From NCBI GenBank assembly GCA_027922465.2, contig BQMF02000267.1:186001-250000 (forward strand): a DNA stretch of 64,000 bases. The letters run 5' to 3'. The translations under genes were made by a program, and so were the position numbers. Below are positions 11,268 to 21,599 of the stretch, piece by piece (the first letter of the stretch is position 1; the number at the start of each line of letters is the position of its first letter). Below the pieces are notes generated by a model, which was given only the letters and a program-made list of their open reading frames with translations, made no database searches and was not told the DNA's origin. This DNA comes from Turritopsis dohrnii. Taxonomy: Eukaryota; Cnidaria; Hydrozoa; Anthoathecata; Oceaniidae.

Positions 11268-14200
11268 CTTTGAAGTCAGAAACTTTCGCGGGAAGAAAGT
11301 TTCGCGGATCGGCGAATCCGCGAAATTTTTGCATTTCGCGGGAAAAAACTTTTGCGGATGACCAATTTTTAAGGTGGAAGCCTACAATGGAATTTGGTTT
11401 TTCTCTTTTTATAATACTTTCAATTTCATGAAATCTACTCAAAACATGAAGTTCAAACTTTTTACAATACTAAGAAGAATCATTTAGCTATCAGAATTTA
11501 AAAAAAAATTTCAAAAAAAAAAAAAAATCTGGGGGTTATGTCCATTTTTTAAGAACAATAGAATTTCAATAAAATGTAAATATCTTGACACCTACTGAAC
11601 CAATTTACATGAAATAAAATGGAAATACAAGATAATATTAAAGTCTATGCAATGAGTGTAAAAGTTTTTTGAAAAAAAAAAAAATTCAGGGGGTTAATTT
11701 CACTTTCAAAATTTGCAGAGATTTAAAAAAATATCAAGATTAATAATGGTGAATTTGAGATGAAATTCAAAACACTCATTGCATCCTAAATGATAAGAAG
11801 AACATCCTGTGAAATTTTCATCGAGATTACTCAACCCAATCTCAAGATATTTAAGTTTTCGTGCTTGCAAACCCCCGGTTTTTCAATTTTGAGAAAACCG
11901 CAAGAAAGGGAAGCATATAGACAAAATTTATGTATATCTATAAAAAAATCTATGTATGTCTATAAAATGCCATTGGAATAGTCCCGGATATAAAAGTTTG
12001 AACTCTAACAATGAATTTGACAGTGCTGTCAGCAACAAATTGTATCACCGGCAATGGGTTTAGTGTCAATGGCTTCTGCACTTTTTGTTTTTTTAATGTT
12101 TTTTTCACGGTTTTGATGTTTTTGTTCTTTTTCATGTCCTTTGAAGACTTCTTACTAGCAACTGGGATATTTTCAGGCTCCTTAGTCAATCCAAAAGCTC
12201 CTGCTTGGTATGATTTCTTGCTCTTATCTTTGTCCTCTTTAGCTTTTTGTTTAGCTCTAGCTTTGCGACGAGTAAGGCGTGCTTTTTCACTTATTTTACG
12301 AGCAGCATTTTTTATACGTAAATCATTAACTTTGATTGCAGAATTTATTTGATGATGTCCAATATTGACCCCACAATCACTCTGTAAAGAAACTGCAGAT
12401 AATGCCCCTCTGTTTGCCTCAGCAACAGTTTCTGAGACAGCAAGTTCAAGTTTCCTTTTTCCGCAAAATTTATTTTTTGGACAGCGACTCCAAAGAATTC
12501 CATTAATTGATTCGTTTTGATTCTGTGTTCTACCTTTACAGCGTTCCAGCAGTTTATCATCTGATAATCTCTCAAAAATTGGAGATAATTCCGCAAAAAA
12601 TGCATGTGGTAGTCTCTTATTGTCATCGTAATTGTCTCTATTATTCCAAAATTTACACCAGCCGTCTTTTGGGCAATATTGATGCTGTGTTTCTAACATG
12701 TTGTTGTCATTCTTTACCATGTGGTGGAAAACTGCAAGAATATCCCTTTTCATTTGTTCTACATTGCCAGAACTTCTGCGAATAGCTTCACCGTAATGGT
12801 TTTGCATCCGATCGATATAAACATCCGTTAAACGACCCCGACCTCCAACCGATTTTCCGTCAGCCAACTTGAATCCTGCCTTTTTCCGTTTATATTCACG
12901 TAAGGCTCTTCCAAGGCGTTTTTGAATATGACCAACACATTCCTCTTTAATAACATCATATCCAATACCAAGCTTTGCACATTCCTCTGCTACAGTGCCA
13001 TAACAATCTGAGTCACCATCACCTATAAATGTAGTGTACATCAAACCTCTTTGTTCTATTGATCGCTTAAAAAGCTCCACCGCTCCTTCACCTTCCATTT
13101 TACCGGATGAAGCTTCATGATTTATTTGACATTCTTTTTCATGTTTTTGATACCACAATTTGTACTGCTCTGTATTTACACCAAGTTTATTTTTGTGATG
13201 GAGACATGCCCGGCAAAATAGACTTTTCACAATACAGTCTAGAATGTCACCAGTATCTCCTGAAATGATGAAAAGAACGCCAAGTTTTGAGTTATGACCT
13301 CGCTTCATCCATGTACCATCTACAGTTACTCCCACTTTAGCAACAGTTTTACCATTGATTTATGATATTTTCAGGATTATTTTCTTGTACAAGCTGTCTC
13401 AAGTGATCTGCAGACTCATTTAAAATTTTCTCACGCTTTATCATGGACTTAGTGGTAACGGTTTTTATAATGGCGTCATATGGTTTTTTATTTACAGGTG
13501 GTGGAAGGTCTAGATAACCAGCCATCCTTTTAAGTCCAGCTAATCCCATTCCTTGGCAACTGGCATGGACAGATTGGACATTGATCTCAAATGGTTTACG
13601 AAATTTTCTACGACTTGAATTAAAATCAGTTTTAGCACAACATTTCGTACAATGCAGCTGAAATTTTTGAGCAAATCCATGTCGCTTTGAAACAAGTTCT
13701 TTCAACACCAATTTACTATTAGGATTTTGGCAAATAGAACAAATACTAGCACTTGAAATGGCTGTAGAAAGTAAGGATAAATCCATTATGGAATTGCCTT
13801 TTGCCAGTGCGGCCGATTGTGATGATGAAGCTGATGCAGACGGGCAACTCACCATCTTTCTGGTATTGCTAGGTGTTATAAAGGAGACATGAGAGTGTCT
13901 TTTTAGTTTTTGTTGACTCATATTTAAAAGTGGTTTGAAAACACATGTTTTTTCAGATGTTGCTAGGTTTTCAGAAGATGAGTGGGCAGCAGAAGGACCA
14001 GGGATGTCTTCTGAAGTATCTGCGGCGGCCATATTGGATTTTTGCTTGCACTTGTTCGCTGCACATGTTTTCCTTTTTCTGGCTTTTAATTTGGCTTTAG
14101 TTCTAAATTTCATGTTTTATTCTATTTATTTAGTTCTCTTAAAAGCAAAATAAAAAGAATGAACCCAAGAAACGGTTTAAAAATTGACAAAATACACTTC

Positions 14201-14974
14201 AAAACCACAAAATCCAGTCAGTCACCAAAACACACCACCAATTCTGAAAAACATAAACAGACACTTTTCATCCGTGCAGAAAGTCATAAGTGGAAACAAC
14301 CTTTCAGAACCAAAAGGGATATAATACACAAGTGATAGGGCAGTAGTAGGGTGTTTTTTTAGGTGAAAGTGTTGAGAAATAAAGGAGAAAAGCCCTTAGC
14401 AACGGACCTAACAGTGCCGTTGCTATGGAACTTTTCAAATACCCTTGGTAAAGTAAACGCTTGAAATTTACGCTTTCCGTTGGATTTCGACCCTAAAATT
14501 TTATGAGCATGTTTGCAACATATTTGTGAAGGGTTTTCCGTAAAAAGTTGAAAATTGAAAAAAAAAATTTTTTTCAGATTTCCAAAGTAGGCTTCCACCT
14601 TAAAATCTTCGCGGGAAAAAACTTTCGCGGCTGACCAACTTAAAAAGATTTCGCGGGAAAAAACTTTCGCGGAAGCAAACAAAGAAAGGACAAAATATTT
14701 GGTAATCTCAGTTTTTTTTGTTTTTTTTTAATCTATTTCCACAATATCTGGAATATTCTTTTGGGATTCGGAAAAAAACTTTCGCGGATCAGGCATTTGA
14801 AAAAATTCACGGGAAAAACTTTCGCGGATAGGCCATTTTAAAATATTTCGCGGGAAAAAACTTTCGCGGATCAGGCATTTTGAAAAATTTCGCGGAAAAA
14901 ACTTTCGCGAAAAGGGCAAAAAAAACGCGAAACCGCGAAAGTTTCTTCCCGCGAAAGTTTCTGACTTTAAAGTA
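11268..14974 (-). mobile_element. MULE DNA transposon with modular terminal inverted repeats
   Basis: The left end reads CTTTGAAGTCAGAAACTTTC and the right end is the reverse complement of CTTTAAAGTCAGAAACTTTC (ends at 14,972 to 14,974). Inside each end are repeated TTTCGCGGGAAAAAAC / CTTTCGCGGA modules (left about 11,278-11,390; right about 14,600-14,960), so the ends are long composites of short GC-rich words in an AT-rich genome. A shared GGTGGAAGCCTAC / GTAGGCTTCCACC pair lies at the inner edges (11,379; 14,588). The flanking 9-mers GATGTAATA and GATGCAATG agree at 7 of 9 bases, the length expected for MULEs. The element carries one transposase gene, broken by a frameshift. Confidence 0.85.
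11950..14113 (-). pseudogene. MULE transposase (animal Mutator-like domain), frameshifted
   Basis: The gene is read in two frames. The upstream frame (14,113-13,349) has a basic, serine-rich N-terminus, then a zinc-binding segment CSICQNP...LHCTKCC and the conserved FEINVQSVHASCQGMGLAGL. The downstream frame (13,335-11,950) begins VGVTVDGTWMKRGH, the first catalytic block of this family, followed by CRACLHHKNK, the H/C cluster KHEKECQINHEASSGKMEG, the block YTTFIGDGDSDCY, ECVGHIQKRLGRALR, and the GGRGRLTDVYIDRMQNHYG segment. The tail is lysine-rich and may localise to the nucleus. The join lies at about 13,345-13,360: ENPENIIN in one frame, NGKTVAKVGVTV one base away. One indel therefore separates a nearly complete transposase of about 715 residues from function, unless the site is recoded. 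Cut-and-paste transposition at the terminal repeats is the expected role. Confidence 0.85.
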
Positions 14975-15145
14975 GATGCAATGAATAAAGTTGACAGTTT
15001 ATGTAATGACTACAGGCAAGATCATAATGATCTTAGATTAGCTTTTCCTGATTATGAACCTTTTGGAAAACCATTTATTGAAACTATAGATACTGTCAAA
15101 TGTTACATTGAAGAAGTAAGAACATTAAAGCAACAACACGTATGA
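14975..15145 (+). pseudogene. Right half of the unknown reading frame split by the MULE
   Basis: The frame continues from 11,267 in the same phase across the MULE insertion. It is rich in acidic and asparagine residues and ends at a TGA after LKQQHV. See the left half at 11,100-11,267. Confidence 0.5.
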
Positions 15146-15177
15146 ATGGCTTAAGAAAAACCGAAATCTTTTTCGTC

Positions 15178-15480
15178 ATCTATTTTCCACACAAGACTTC
15201 CGCACATCCTTTTTGAAATTTAGGCCTGTAAGAACTTTTACACAAGATGCTATCTTTATAACATTTCCCCCAATATTTGAATTACATCGTAGCTTCTGTA
15301 AAGTTTCTTTCACTTCTATCTCCACTGGACTGAACTGAAAACCATAGGCGTGAACTGGCTCTTCTGCGAATTGCATGATCTTTTCAAGAAGGGATGTTGC
15401 AACCAGTGATTTACCTGAGCCATATGGTCCCTGAATAATCTTCCAATAAGCTGCATCTTTAACAGCCTACTGTTGCTCAG
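15178..15480 (-). pseudogene. P-loop NTPase / helicase-like relic
   Basis: The minus strand reads EQQ-stop-AVKDAAYWKII followed by QGPYGSGKSLVATSLLEK, a Walker A motif (GxxxxGKS), and then about 70 further residues to a TGA at 15,178. The Q-then-A arrangement just before the P-loop resembles motif Q/motif I of superfamily-1 helicases or DUF2075-type ATPases. The TAG in front is one base from CAG, the codon expected there. No other helicase motifs are present, so this is only a fragment, probably from a transposon. Confidence 0.55.
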
Positions 15481-15549
15481 GTCACAACCAGAGATAGTTG
15501 ATGATGGGTATGCTATGCGTTCGTAATTCACCTATTTTCAACACTGGAT

Positions 15550-16196
15550 TAGTACACATCGTTTTTATAATAAGAGGCTGCAAAAAGCTTTTACACATAT
15601 TATATTAAGGATACGGTATACATTTCATCCATCAAAAAAATCAAAACAAATTTTTTTTCAGCAATCTATCTAAAAAAGTCTAAGCTTTTCAGTGGTAAAG
15701 CTAGTCTAAATATAATACTTAGTGTAGTATAGAAGTTATTGTATTTGTTATTATAAAAGCTAATTTATCTTAAATCTTGTTTTCCTGTAGCAAAAGACAA
15801 CCTACTAACTCTTCTGAGTAATATATATTAGCTTACCATCTTTTCTTTCATTTTCCAGAAACCCAGAATAATATTCTACTACCGGCTCTCGTTCATCCAT
15901 GATATAACAAATCATCTTAGCAAAATATTACAAAGTTCATCTAATTTGCGAGGTAAACTGTGCTAATATGTGATTATGCAGTTCATCCCTCTTTTATCAT
16001 TGCGCTGCTTCAAAGCAATATGGAAAAAACTAAAAGTGACATTAGATTCGTGACGTCCGAATAACCTGTTTACAACCTATCTATTTCACAGAGATTCTTC
16101 TACTACGTCACTGCGACGTCATACGACTTGGTCCTGATATTTTTACTACGATTCGAAACATGCTTAATCATGGTAGAACGTACGGATTTTGACCTA
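15550..16196. other. AT-rich non-coding stretch
   Basis: No coding or structured feature recognised. Confidence 0.5.
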
Positions 16197-16855
16197 ACGG
16201 AAGGTATGATGGGAATAAATAAATGCCTATTTTGAGCTTAAACGTCTTCTAAATATCACTCTTAAATATATACAGTTAAAAAATACAGCACAAGAAAGCT
16301 GTTTCTTTCAGTTTATTTCTTCTTTAACATTGATTATTGCTTTGTTTACAGAAGCTTCTGATGTTTTCTGGGTAGCCAGCACACCCCCTGAAAATAAAGA
16401 CAAAGCATTCACACTGTGAGTCATGTGTCGTCAAGCTGACAATACTTATTTCGTTCATAGCTAGTTTGATAAATTGTGCGCCATTCTCGTCACTTGATAT
16501 TTGAAGATTCTTTGCATCTTTTCCAAGTAACATGAAGAGTTCTTTTATTTGCTCCTAATCCTCTTTTTAAACAAATCGAATTCACCTTTTGCAATTCTTT
16601 TAAGTTCCTATTTAATAGTTTTAGGATAGGCATCAACAATAGACGCAGCTCTAAAGCACCTTTTAAAACAAATACTTTATTATGTTCTTTATCAATTTTG
16701 GGTAAAGACAACATACAATCATCATATCAACAGCATCTACCTCTCGTGCATATACTACTTTCTCAGTGGATAAACTCTTGTAATACCATTTCGTGAAGTA
16801 GCGTTGTTTTTGTACAGCTATCAGTTCAGCTTATCCAACCACCATGTTTTTACCT
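16197..16855 (-). repeat. Dispersed repeat, copy 2 (gene-fragment-like)
   Basis: Direct repeat of 5,622-6,293. The 69-codon frame with LLGKDAKNLQISSDENGAQF is conserved. An overlapping upstream frame (16,714-16,490, starting LSLPKIDKEHNKVF) is open in this copy. Confidence 0.6.
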
Positions 16856-16859
16856 TAAC

Positions 16860-17797
16860 TGAGCTTCAATGAAAAAAAATGAAGTGAAAAAAATTTTTCC
16901 ATAATGTTACATTTAGAAATTTTATGCATGACTGACTCATGACTCACAGTGTGCATGCTGATGCAAAACTCTGAATTTTGATTGGTTCATGACTCATTTT
17001 TTGAAAAAAACATTTTTTTACTAACATTGACTTACCAAGCTTTTATAAGAGTCTGTAACTCTTTTCAGTGTTTTATTCAATTTGATGTAATCTTCAATAG
17101 TGTGGCATTTATTAATGGTAGTGTCACTTGTATTTTTATCAACTGTTGTATATACTTCCTTCATTTACAGCATTGAGAATTTCGAACAATGCATTAAGAA
17201 CTTTTCGGAAATCTAAAATACAATTCATGATTGATAGTAACAACACAATGTCACATCTTGGACAAATCATGTTAATAATAAATTTGGGTTGATATATGCC
17301 TGCCGTGGTTAAAGGATATCTGTCTTTATTGGAACTGGATTTTGTCTTTCTTTCACGAGACTGATCTTTTGGAGAGCCAGTTGTTTTTACATATTTGTTA
17401 CTTATGTAGATGAAATTTAGTTTCTAATAATGAAGATACCGTCAGATGCGGTAAAATGAAGATTTAATGATGGACATAAATTAATTGGATATTTACTTAA
17501 AAAACTGTGTTTGCTATTCGTGATTGCATGGCGAAAATGATGTCCCTTAAGTATGTTCTTTTGACAAGTTACAATAAAGAGTAATACAAAAACAATGTAT
17601 TTCAAAGACTCCAGGAATTTCATCTTCCGCCCATAAATAATCGCCTGGCAAAAACACCATAGGAGGTAAACTTCCTTAATTTAAAAACTGAGTGGTCATC
17701 TAATCACAGCTTAAACATTTCTCTTCAAAACCTTTTCCAGCTTTCTCTTAGCTTGCTTTTAAAGATTGCATGTCTTTTTTGTAATAAAATGTAGCTC
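16860..17797. other. Mostly non-coding; one possible minus-strand exon near 17,030-17,175
   Basis: Most of the stretch shows nothing. On the minus strand about 45 codons read VDKNTSDTTINKCHTIEDYI and continue to SYKSL, directly followed by a good donor (GGTAAGT at about 17,032). This may be an exon of a transposon gene. No partner exon found. Confidence 0.3.
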
Positions 17798-18290
17798 CTA
17801 TAAATGCTTTAACTCTGCTGCAAAGTTTATCATTCTTATTTCTTCTGTTTGACCTCCATAAGTTGCAGTTGAAAAGGGAAAATTTGGTTGGGTAGCCATA
17901 ACTTTTAGTCTTCCTGTATTTGCCGTTGATGGCAATATTGTACTGGTCCCATCTCTTCAGTTGGAATTAATTATTTCAAATGTTATACCAAACGCATCAG
18001 CAACTGCTTGGACTGCTTCATTGCTTACCCATTTTCTATCAGTTAACTCAATTGGCAATTGGTCAAAAATAGCTTTAAGAATAAACTGTTCATGGTTCTC
18101 AGGGTTTTCTTCGACTTGTTGAATTGCCCGTGCTCTCACTTCAGAGTGTTTATCGTTGTCGCCAAACCAATGGCAAGCCACCGTGCAAAAAAGCAGTTCC
18201 CATCGACATCGACAGAACCCAAACCACGTTCAGCGAAGTTATTGTTAGAGCGGTACCAACTTCTTGTTAACTCAATCAGTTGCGGTTTTT
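17798..18290 (-). pseudogene. OTU-type cysteine protease relic
   Basis: On the minus strand, ERGLGSVDVDGNCF gives the OTU catalytic D-x-N-C block. A one-base shift then leads into VACHWFGDNDKHSEVRARAI, and the frame continues with KWVSNEAVQAVADAFGITFE, the region that leads to the central beta-strands of the fold. After IINSN a second shift leads to GTSTILPSTANTGRL and a TAG at 17,798. The expected C-terminal catalytic histidine block (usually xHYxxV) is not seen. OTU proteases cleave ubiquitin chains in hosts and occur as extra domains in several transposon families, including the element at 26-31 kb. This copy is much diverged from that one. Confidence 0.7.
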
Positions 18291-18329
18291 ATATGATAAA
18301 ACTCTTTTATAACTAAGGTGGTGTTGCTT

Positions 18330-18915
18330 TTGTGGTGCTTTTTTACGGTATCCTGCTATTTGTCTTATCCTTATTACTACAATTCTCTTTGGAATACACT
18401 TTCTTATCTAAATGGTAATCACTTTTCCTTCAGATAACAATTTTTTGCAATTGGATGCTTGTTTCTTATCTTCTTATCAATCCCACTAAATGTTTTCTCA
18501 AACTTATATTTTCTCTTTTTACCCGAGTAAAATTTTTTGTCATTGCCGGCTGGTGGGAATGTTCGCTTGTTTCTGGAAACCATCTTGCTAGAAGCATCTG
18601 ATGCACAACTTGTTTGGTTGATGCACAACTTCTTGTTGAAAAGCAATATCATTTTTTCATCAATCGTTTCATAAAACTAAGATTGCAAGTTTATTTGTTC
18701 TACGAAAGAGTGTTTTGAACGGTCCATATTTTTCTTGAACTTTGATAAACCCCAGTATTATATTGATTGGTGTATTCATCTATTTTTTCACTCCATTGCA
18801 AATCTGAACAATAAATATGGATTTCAATGAAAACCACCCGAGACTGGGGAGGTTGAAATAAGATATGACTCCATTTGTCCTAAATGGGATAAAAATATGT
18901 TTTAAACAAAATTCT
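18330..18915. other. AT-rich non-coding stretch
   Basis: A 77-codon minus-strand frame (18,419-18,652) is lysine-rich without a recognisable motif. I regard it as chance or a remnant. Nothing else was seen. Confidence 0.5.
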
Positions 18916-19773
18916 TTAGTTCAAAAGTTTTATTTTCATATTTTTGGCTACTTCAGCTAAAACTTGTTTGCAGCCTTTGGATTCGAGATAATTTTTTCCA
19001 AAATTTAAACCGTTCAATTGTTGAAGCTCACATAGCTTTTCGTATTTCGTAAATGGCATCCCTTCTTTGGCTACGAGGTAAGCAGTTCTAATTAATTTCT
19101 CTATTTTAGACTTTCTTTTTTCTACATCTGAAGAAACAGCTACTTCAAAGCTTTTCTCCAGGTTTGATTTCGCTTTGTACTTTTCTCGTAAGTACTTGTC
19201 AATGCATGCCTATGATGGAAGATAGATATAGTTGCAAAATCTTCTAACGCACATTCAGCATACTTTCATGATAAGAAAGTACACCAGGCCTTAAAGATCA
19301 CTTACAACGTGCTCTGAATCACTCTCGTGGATAGATGGATAATTTGCATGCCATTTACTACATCCCTTGATAACGATATTATCAGTATTTGCGATAGAAG
19401 GATATTTCGAACACACCCAGCAACTAAATGTTTTGGTAATCGTGCAACCAACTCATTTTTATTGAATCAATCATTGGCTAAGAAACGTCAATAATAACGA
19501 AAATCACAGCTTATTGAACAACTGTTAAACAGTTTTTCAAATAATGGGATTCTTTACCTTTCCACTAGCTGTGTCCCGAAAAGCAAATTTTTTTTGCCAA
19601 CGATTTATTTTTGTTGTTGATATTACTTCATCTGTTTTCTTTTTTATACCTTGTAGATTAACAACATCCTGCACTAATTTGTTTAACAAATCAGAAACAT
19701 CTCGTTCTATGTTTCCCCGTTTACTACCAGCTGGTTTAAAAAAACTTTTGATACCACGCTGACTTAACGCCAT
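18916..19773 (-). CDS. KIAA1586-like / hAT-derived zinc-finger protein, N-terminal part, probably truncated
   Basis: Exon A (19,773-19,558) encodes MALSQRGIKSFFKP... and ends at the donor GGAAAG/GTAAAG. Exon B (about 19,445-19,306) encodes a zinc-finger-like segment, CWVCSKYPSIANTDN then CSKWHANYPSIHESDSEHV, with Cys-Cys-His residues like those of the TTF/BED-type fingers of hAT transposases, ending at a GTAAGT donor in phase 0. Exon C (19,209-18,916) starts after an AG in phase 0 with ACIDKYLREKYKAKS and contains AYLVAKEGMPFTKYEKLCEL and QQLNGLNFG, a block typical of KIAA1586/ZNF862-type hAT-derived proteins. It stops at TAA 18,916. The catalytic RNase-H part that normally follows is absent, so the gene is truncated or makes only a DNA-binding protein. 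The A-B junction is not resolved, since an in-frame TGA lies upstream of exon B. Confidence 0.6.
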
Positions 19774-20054
19774 GTTGAAAGATTTGAAAATTTCTGTAAA
19801 TAATTTTTATGAAAGAAACATTATTTATTTGGGATGCTAGTTTCTTTTAAATTCGAATCGAAGCATTGGTATAATTTTAGAGCTACAGTTACACCTTGTG
19901 AATTTAATTTTTTTTTTACAAAATCGGCTACCGGTGACAGCAGACGTCGCAGTTAAAAAAGATGGTATTCCATGTTGTGGTACGCGTACAAATATTGGTA
20001 AAAGTACTGTACGCCTAGCATCACACGTACACAAAAACAAGTAACTTTCTGTAC

Positions 20055-20330
20055 GTGAGCCTACAACAAAGCAAAAGCCAGACGTACGCAGCTAAAAGTA
20101 GGTGTACGGACGAGTCTACGTACACCAATTTGGCAAGCCCTGCTGGATATATAACTTTTCTATCTAATTGTTATGGTGATCGAGTAAGTGACAAGTTTAC
20201 TTGTAAAGACAGTGGATTTTATGACTGCTTAGAATGATACGATGAAATCATGGCTGATAGGGGCTTTCAAATTTAAGAAGAATTTTTATTGAATTTTTGT
20301 ACTTTGACAGTACCACCTGGTTCAAAAAAA
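20055..20330 (+). pseudogene. ISL2EU-like DDE transposase relic
   Basis: The plus strand reads KSQTYAAKSRCTDESTYTNL, then SPAGYITFLSNCYGDRVSDK, a stop, MADRGFQI, a stop, and LLNFCTLTVPPGS. The order SxxYGGRxSDKxI / MADRGFxIxEE / TVPPG is the pattern of DDE_Tnp_4-type transposases found in ISL2EU and related elements. The SDK and ADRG aspartates would be part of the catalytic triad region. At least two in-frame stops (after CLE and QI) show that it is dead. A palindrome-like GTACGYGTAC-rich stretch lies just upstream (about 19,975-20,130). Confidence 0.65.
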
Positions 20331-20339
20331 ATAAATATA

Positions 20340-20770
20340 GATATAGTGTGGGCTCAATTGTAAAGCCGTGGGATCAAAGTGTTAGAAGCAATTTTTTGGG
20401 CTAGTTTCAATATTTGGGATATAAAGTTTGAAAAAAAATGTGTCTTCAATTTTTTTGACTGCCACATGTATATTTTACAGACCAGATTGAGTTTGACCCA
20501 AAAAATTGAAAAATAGCTTTATCTTTTGAATAACTCAAGTGTTTCTCATAAAACTTAGTCAGACTAAACTTCCTATTAATATCTTTTGAGTCATGGGAAA
20601 AAAATCTGAATTAGGTCATCAGTGTGTAATTTACAGACCAGTCCTTTTTACGATTATGGTCTGTATGGTCAAAAATTATTGTTTTGATGAGAAACTCCAC
20701 AAAATTGTATGACATGTCAAGAAGGTACATTCTTCCAAATTTCATAAAGTTTAGTTAATTAGTTTTTGAG
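20340..20770. other. AT-rich non-coding stretch between transposon relics
   Basis: No coding or repeat structure recognised. Confidence 0.5.
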
Positions 20771-21595
20771 TTAAAGTGATTTTTGTATTTTACTGACCAG
20801 CTTACGATGAACTAGATTGGAACACCATAGATGGATTTTGGAAGCCGTTGTATTGCCTACTCTTCGTGAGTTTTTTTTTCTAAACATGTATTTAATACCC
20901 CTTGGCGAGCCATCATACAAAAATACATTAATGCATTTTTTTACATGTATATTATATATTAAATAATAATGGCATCTGCCAAACAAAGGGCTAAAAAGTA
21001 GCATCTCGGATGATGCCTTAAAGCTCTTTTTCACATTCTTACGATTGACCCCATAGATAGCACAACAGAAATCTGCCTTATCAACTCCTCCCATGTTTTT
21101 ATTGTAATCATTGATAGCTTTAGGGCAGCTAAATAATTTCTTTGATCCATCTTTCTGGGTTCTACGGATTTGTTCATTTTCTGAACCATGGAAGTTGGAA
21201 ATAAGATTGACAGCCTTATTGTCCATCCATTTGTAAACAGCAATGCCATGATTAGATATACGATAGTCAGAATCACCACGATTCAACTGTTTGTTGTCTT
21301 TCAATTTAGGCAAGTACTTCCGATTAGTGCGAATAGTTCCACAACAAAAGACATTGTTCAAAGATAAGTATTCTGCCAGTGGGACAGATGAAAAATAATT
21401 GTCAAAGTAAACTTTATGATTTTTTCCAAACAAATCCCTTGTCATATACAGGACAAGAACAACTGAATATACGATCTGGACTAGCTCCAGTTGCTTTTTA
21501 GTAGATGTAAACCACATTCTTCTAACTTGACATTTTTTATGTGATGTTTTTGAAAGTTCTAACAGTTTATTTGCCGCATGAGGTTCCTCTTTCAT
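20771..21595 (-). pseudogene. piggyBac-type transposase, C-terminal part, degenerate
   Basis: A 274-codon frame shows the piggyBac (DDE_Tnp_1_7) order of motifs: HKVYFDNYFSSVPLAEYL (second catalytic Asp block), CGTIRTNRKYLP, LNRGDSDYRIS, VYKWMDNKAVNLISNFH, CPKAINDYNKNMGGVDKADF (two further conserved Asp). Past RKNVKKSF the sequence no longer matches the expected RKSKKWW...N..I.Y pattern, so a frameshift is likely there. The first catalytic Asp block should lie upstream, but the sequence there (from about 21,600) belongs to a YqaJ gene. The transposase is therefore 5'-truncated and fused by rearrangement. The N-terminal 60 codons also look frameshifted. Confidence 0.8.
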
Positions 21596-21599
21596 ACTT

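Noticed and set aside
12011..12352. Hydrophobic plus-strand frame
   Set aside because: Antisense of the lysine-rich tail of the MULE transposase.
14359..14919. Minus-strand frames with FPRN/SFSREF repeats
   Set aside because: Translations of the GC-rich terminal repeat words of the MULE.
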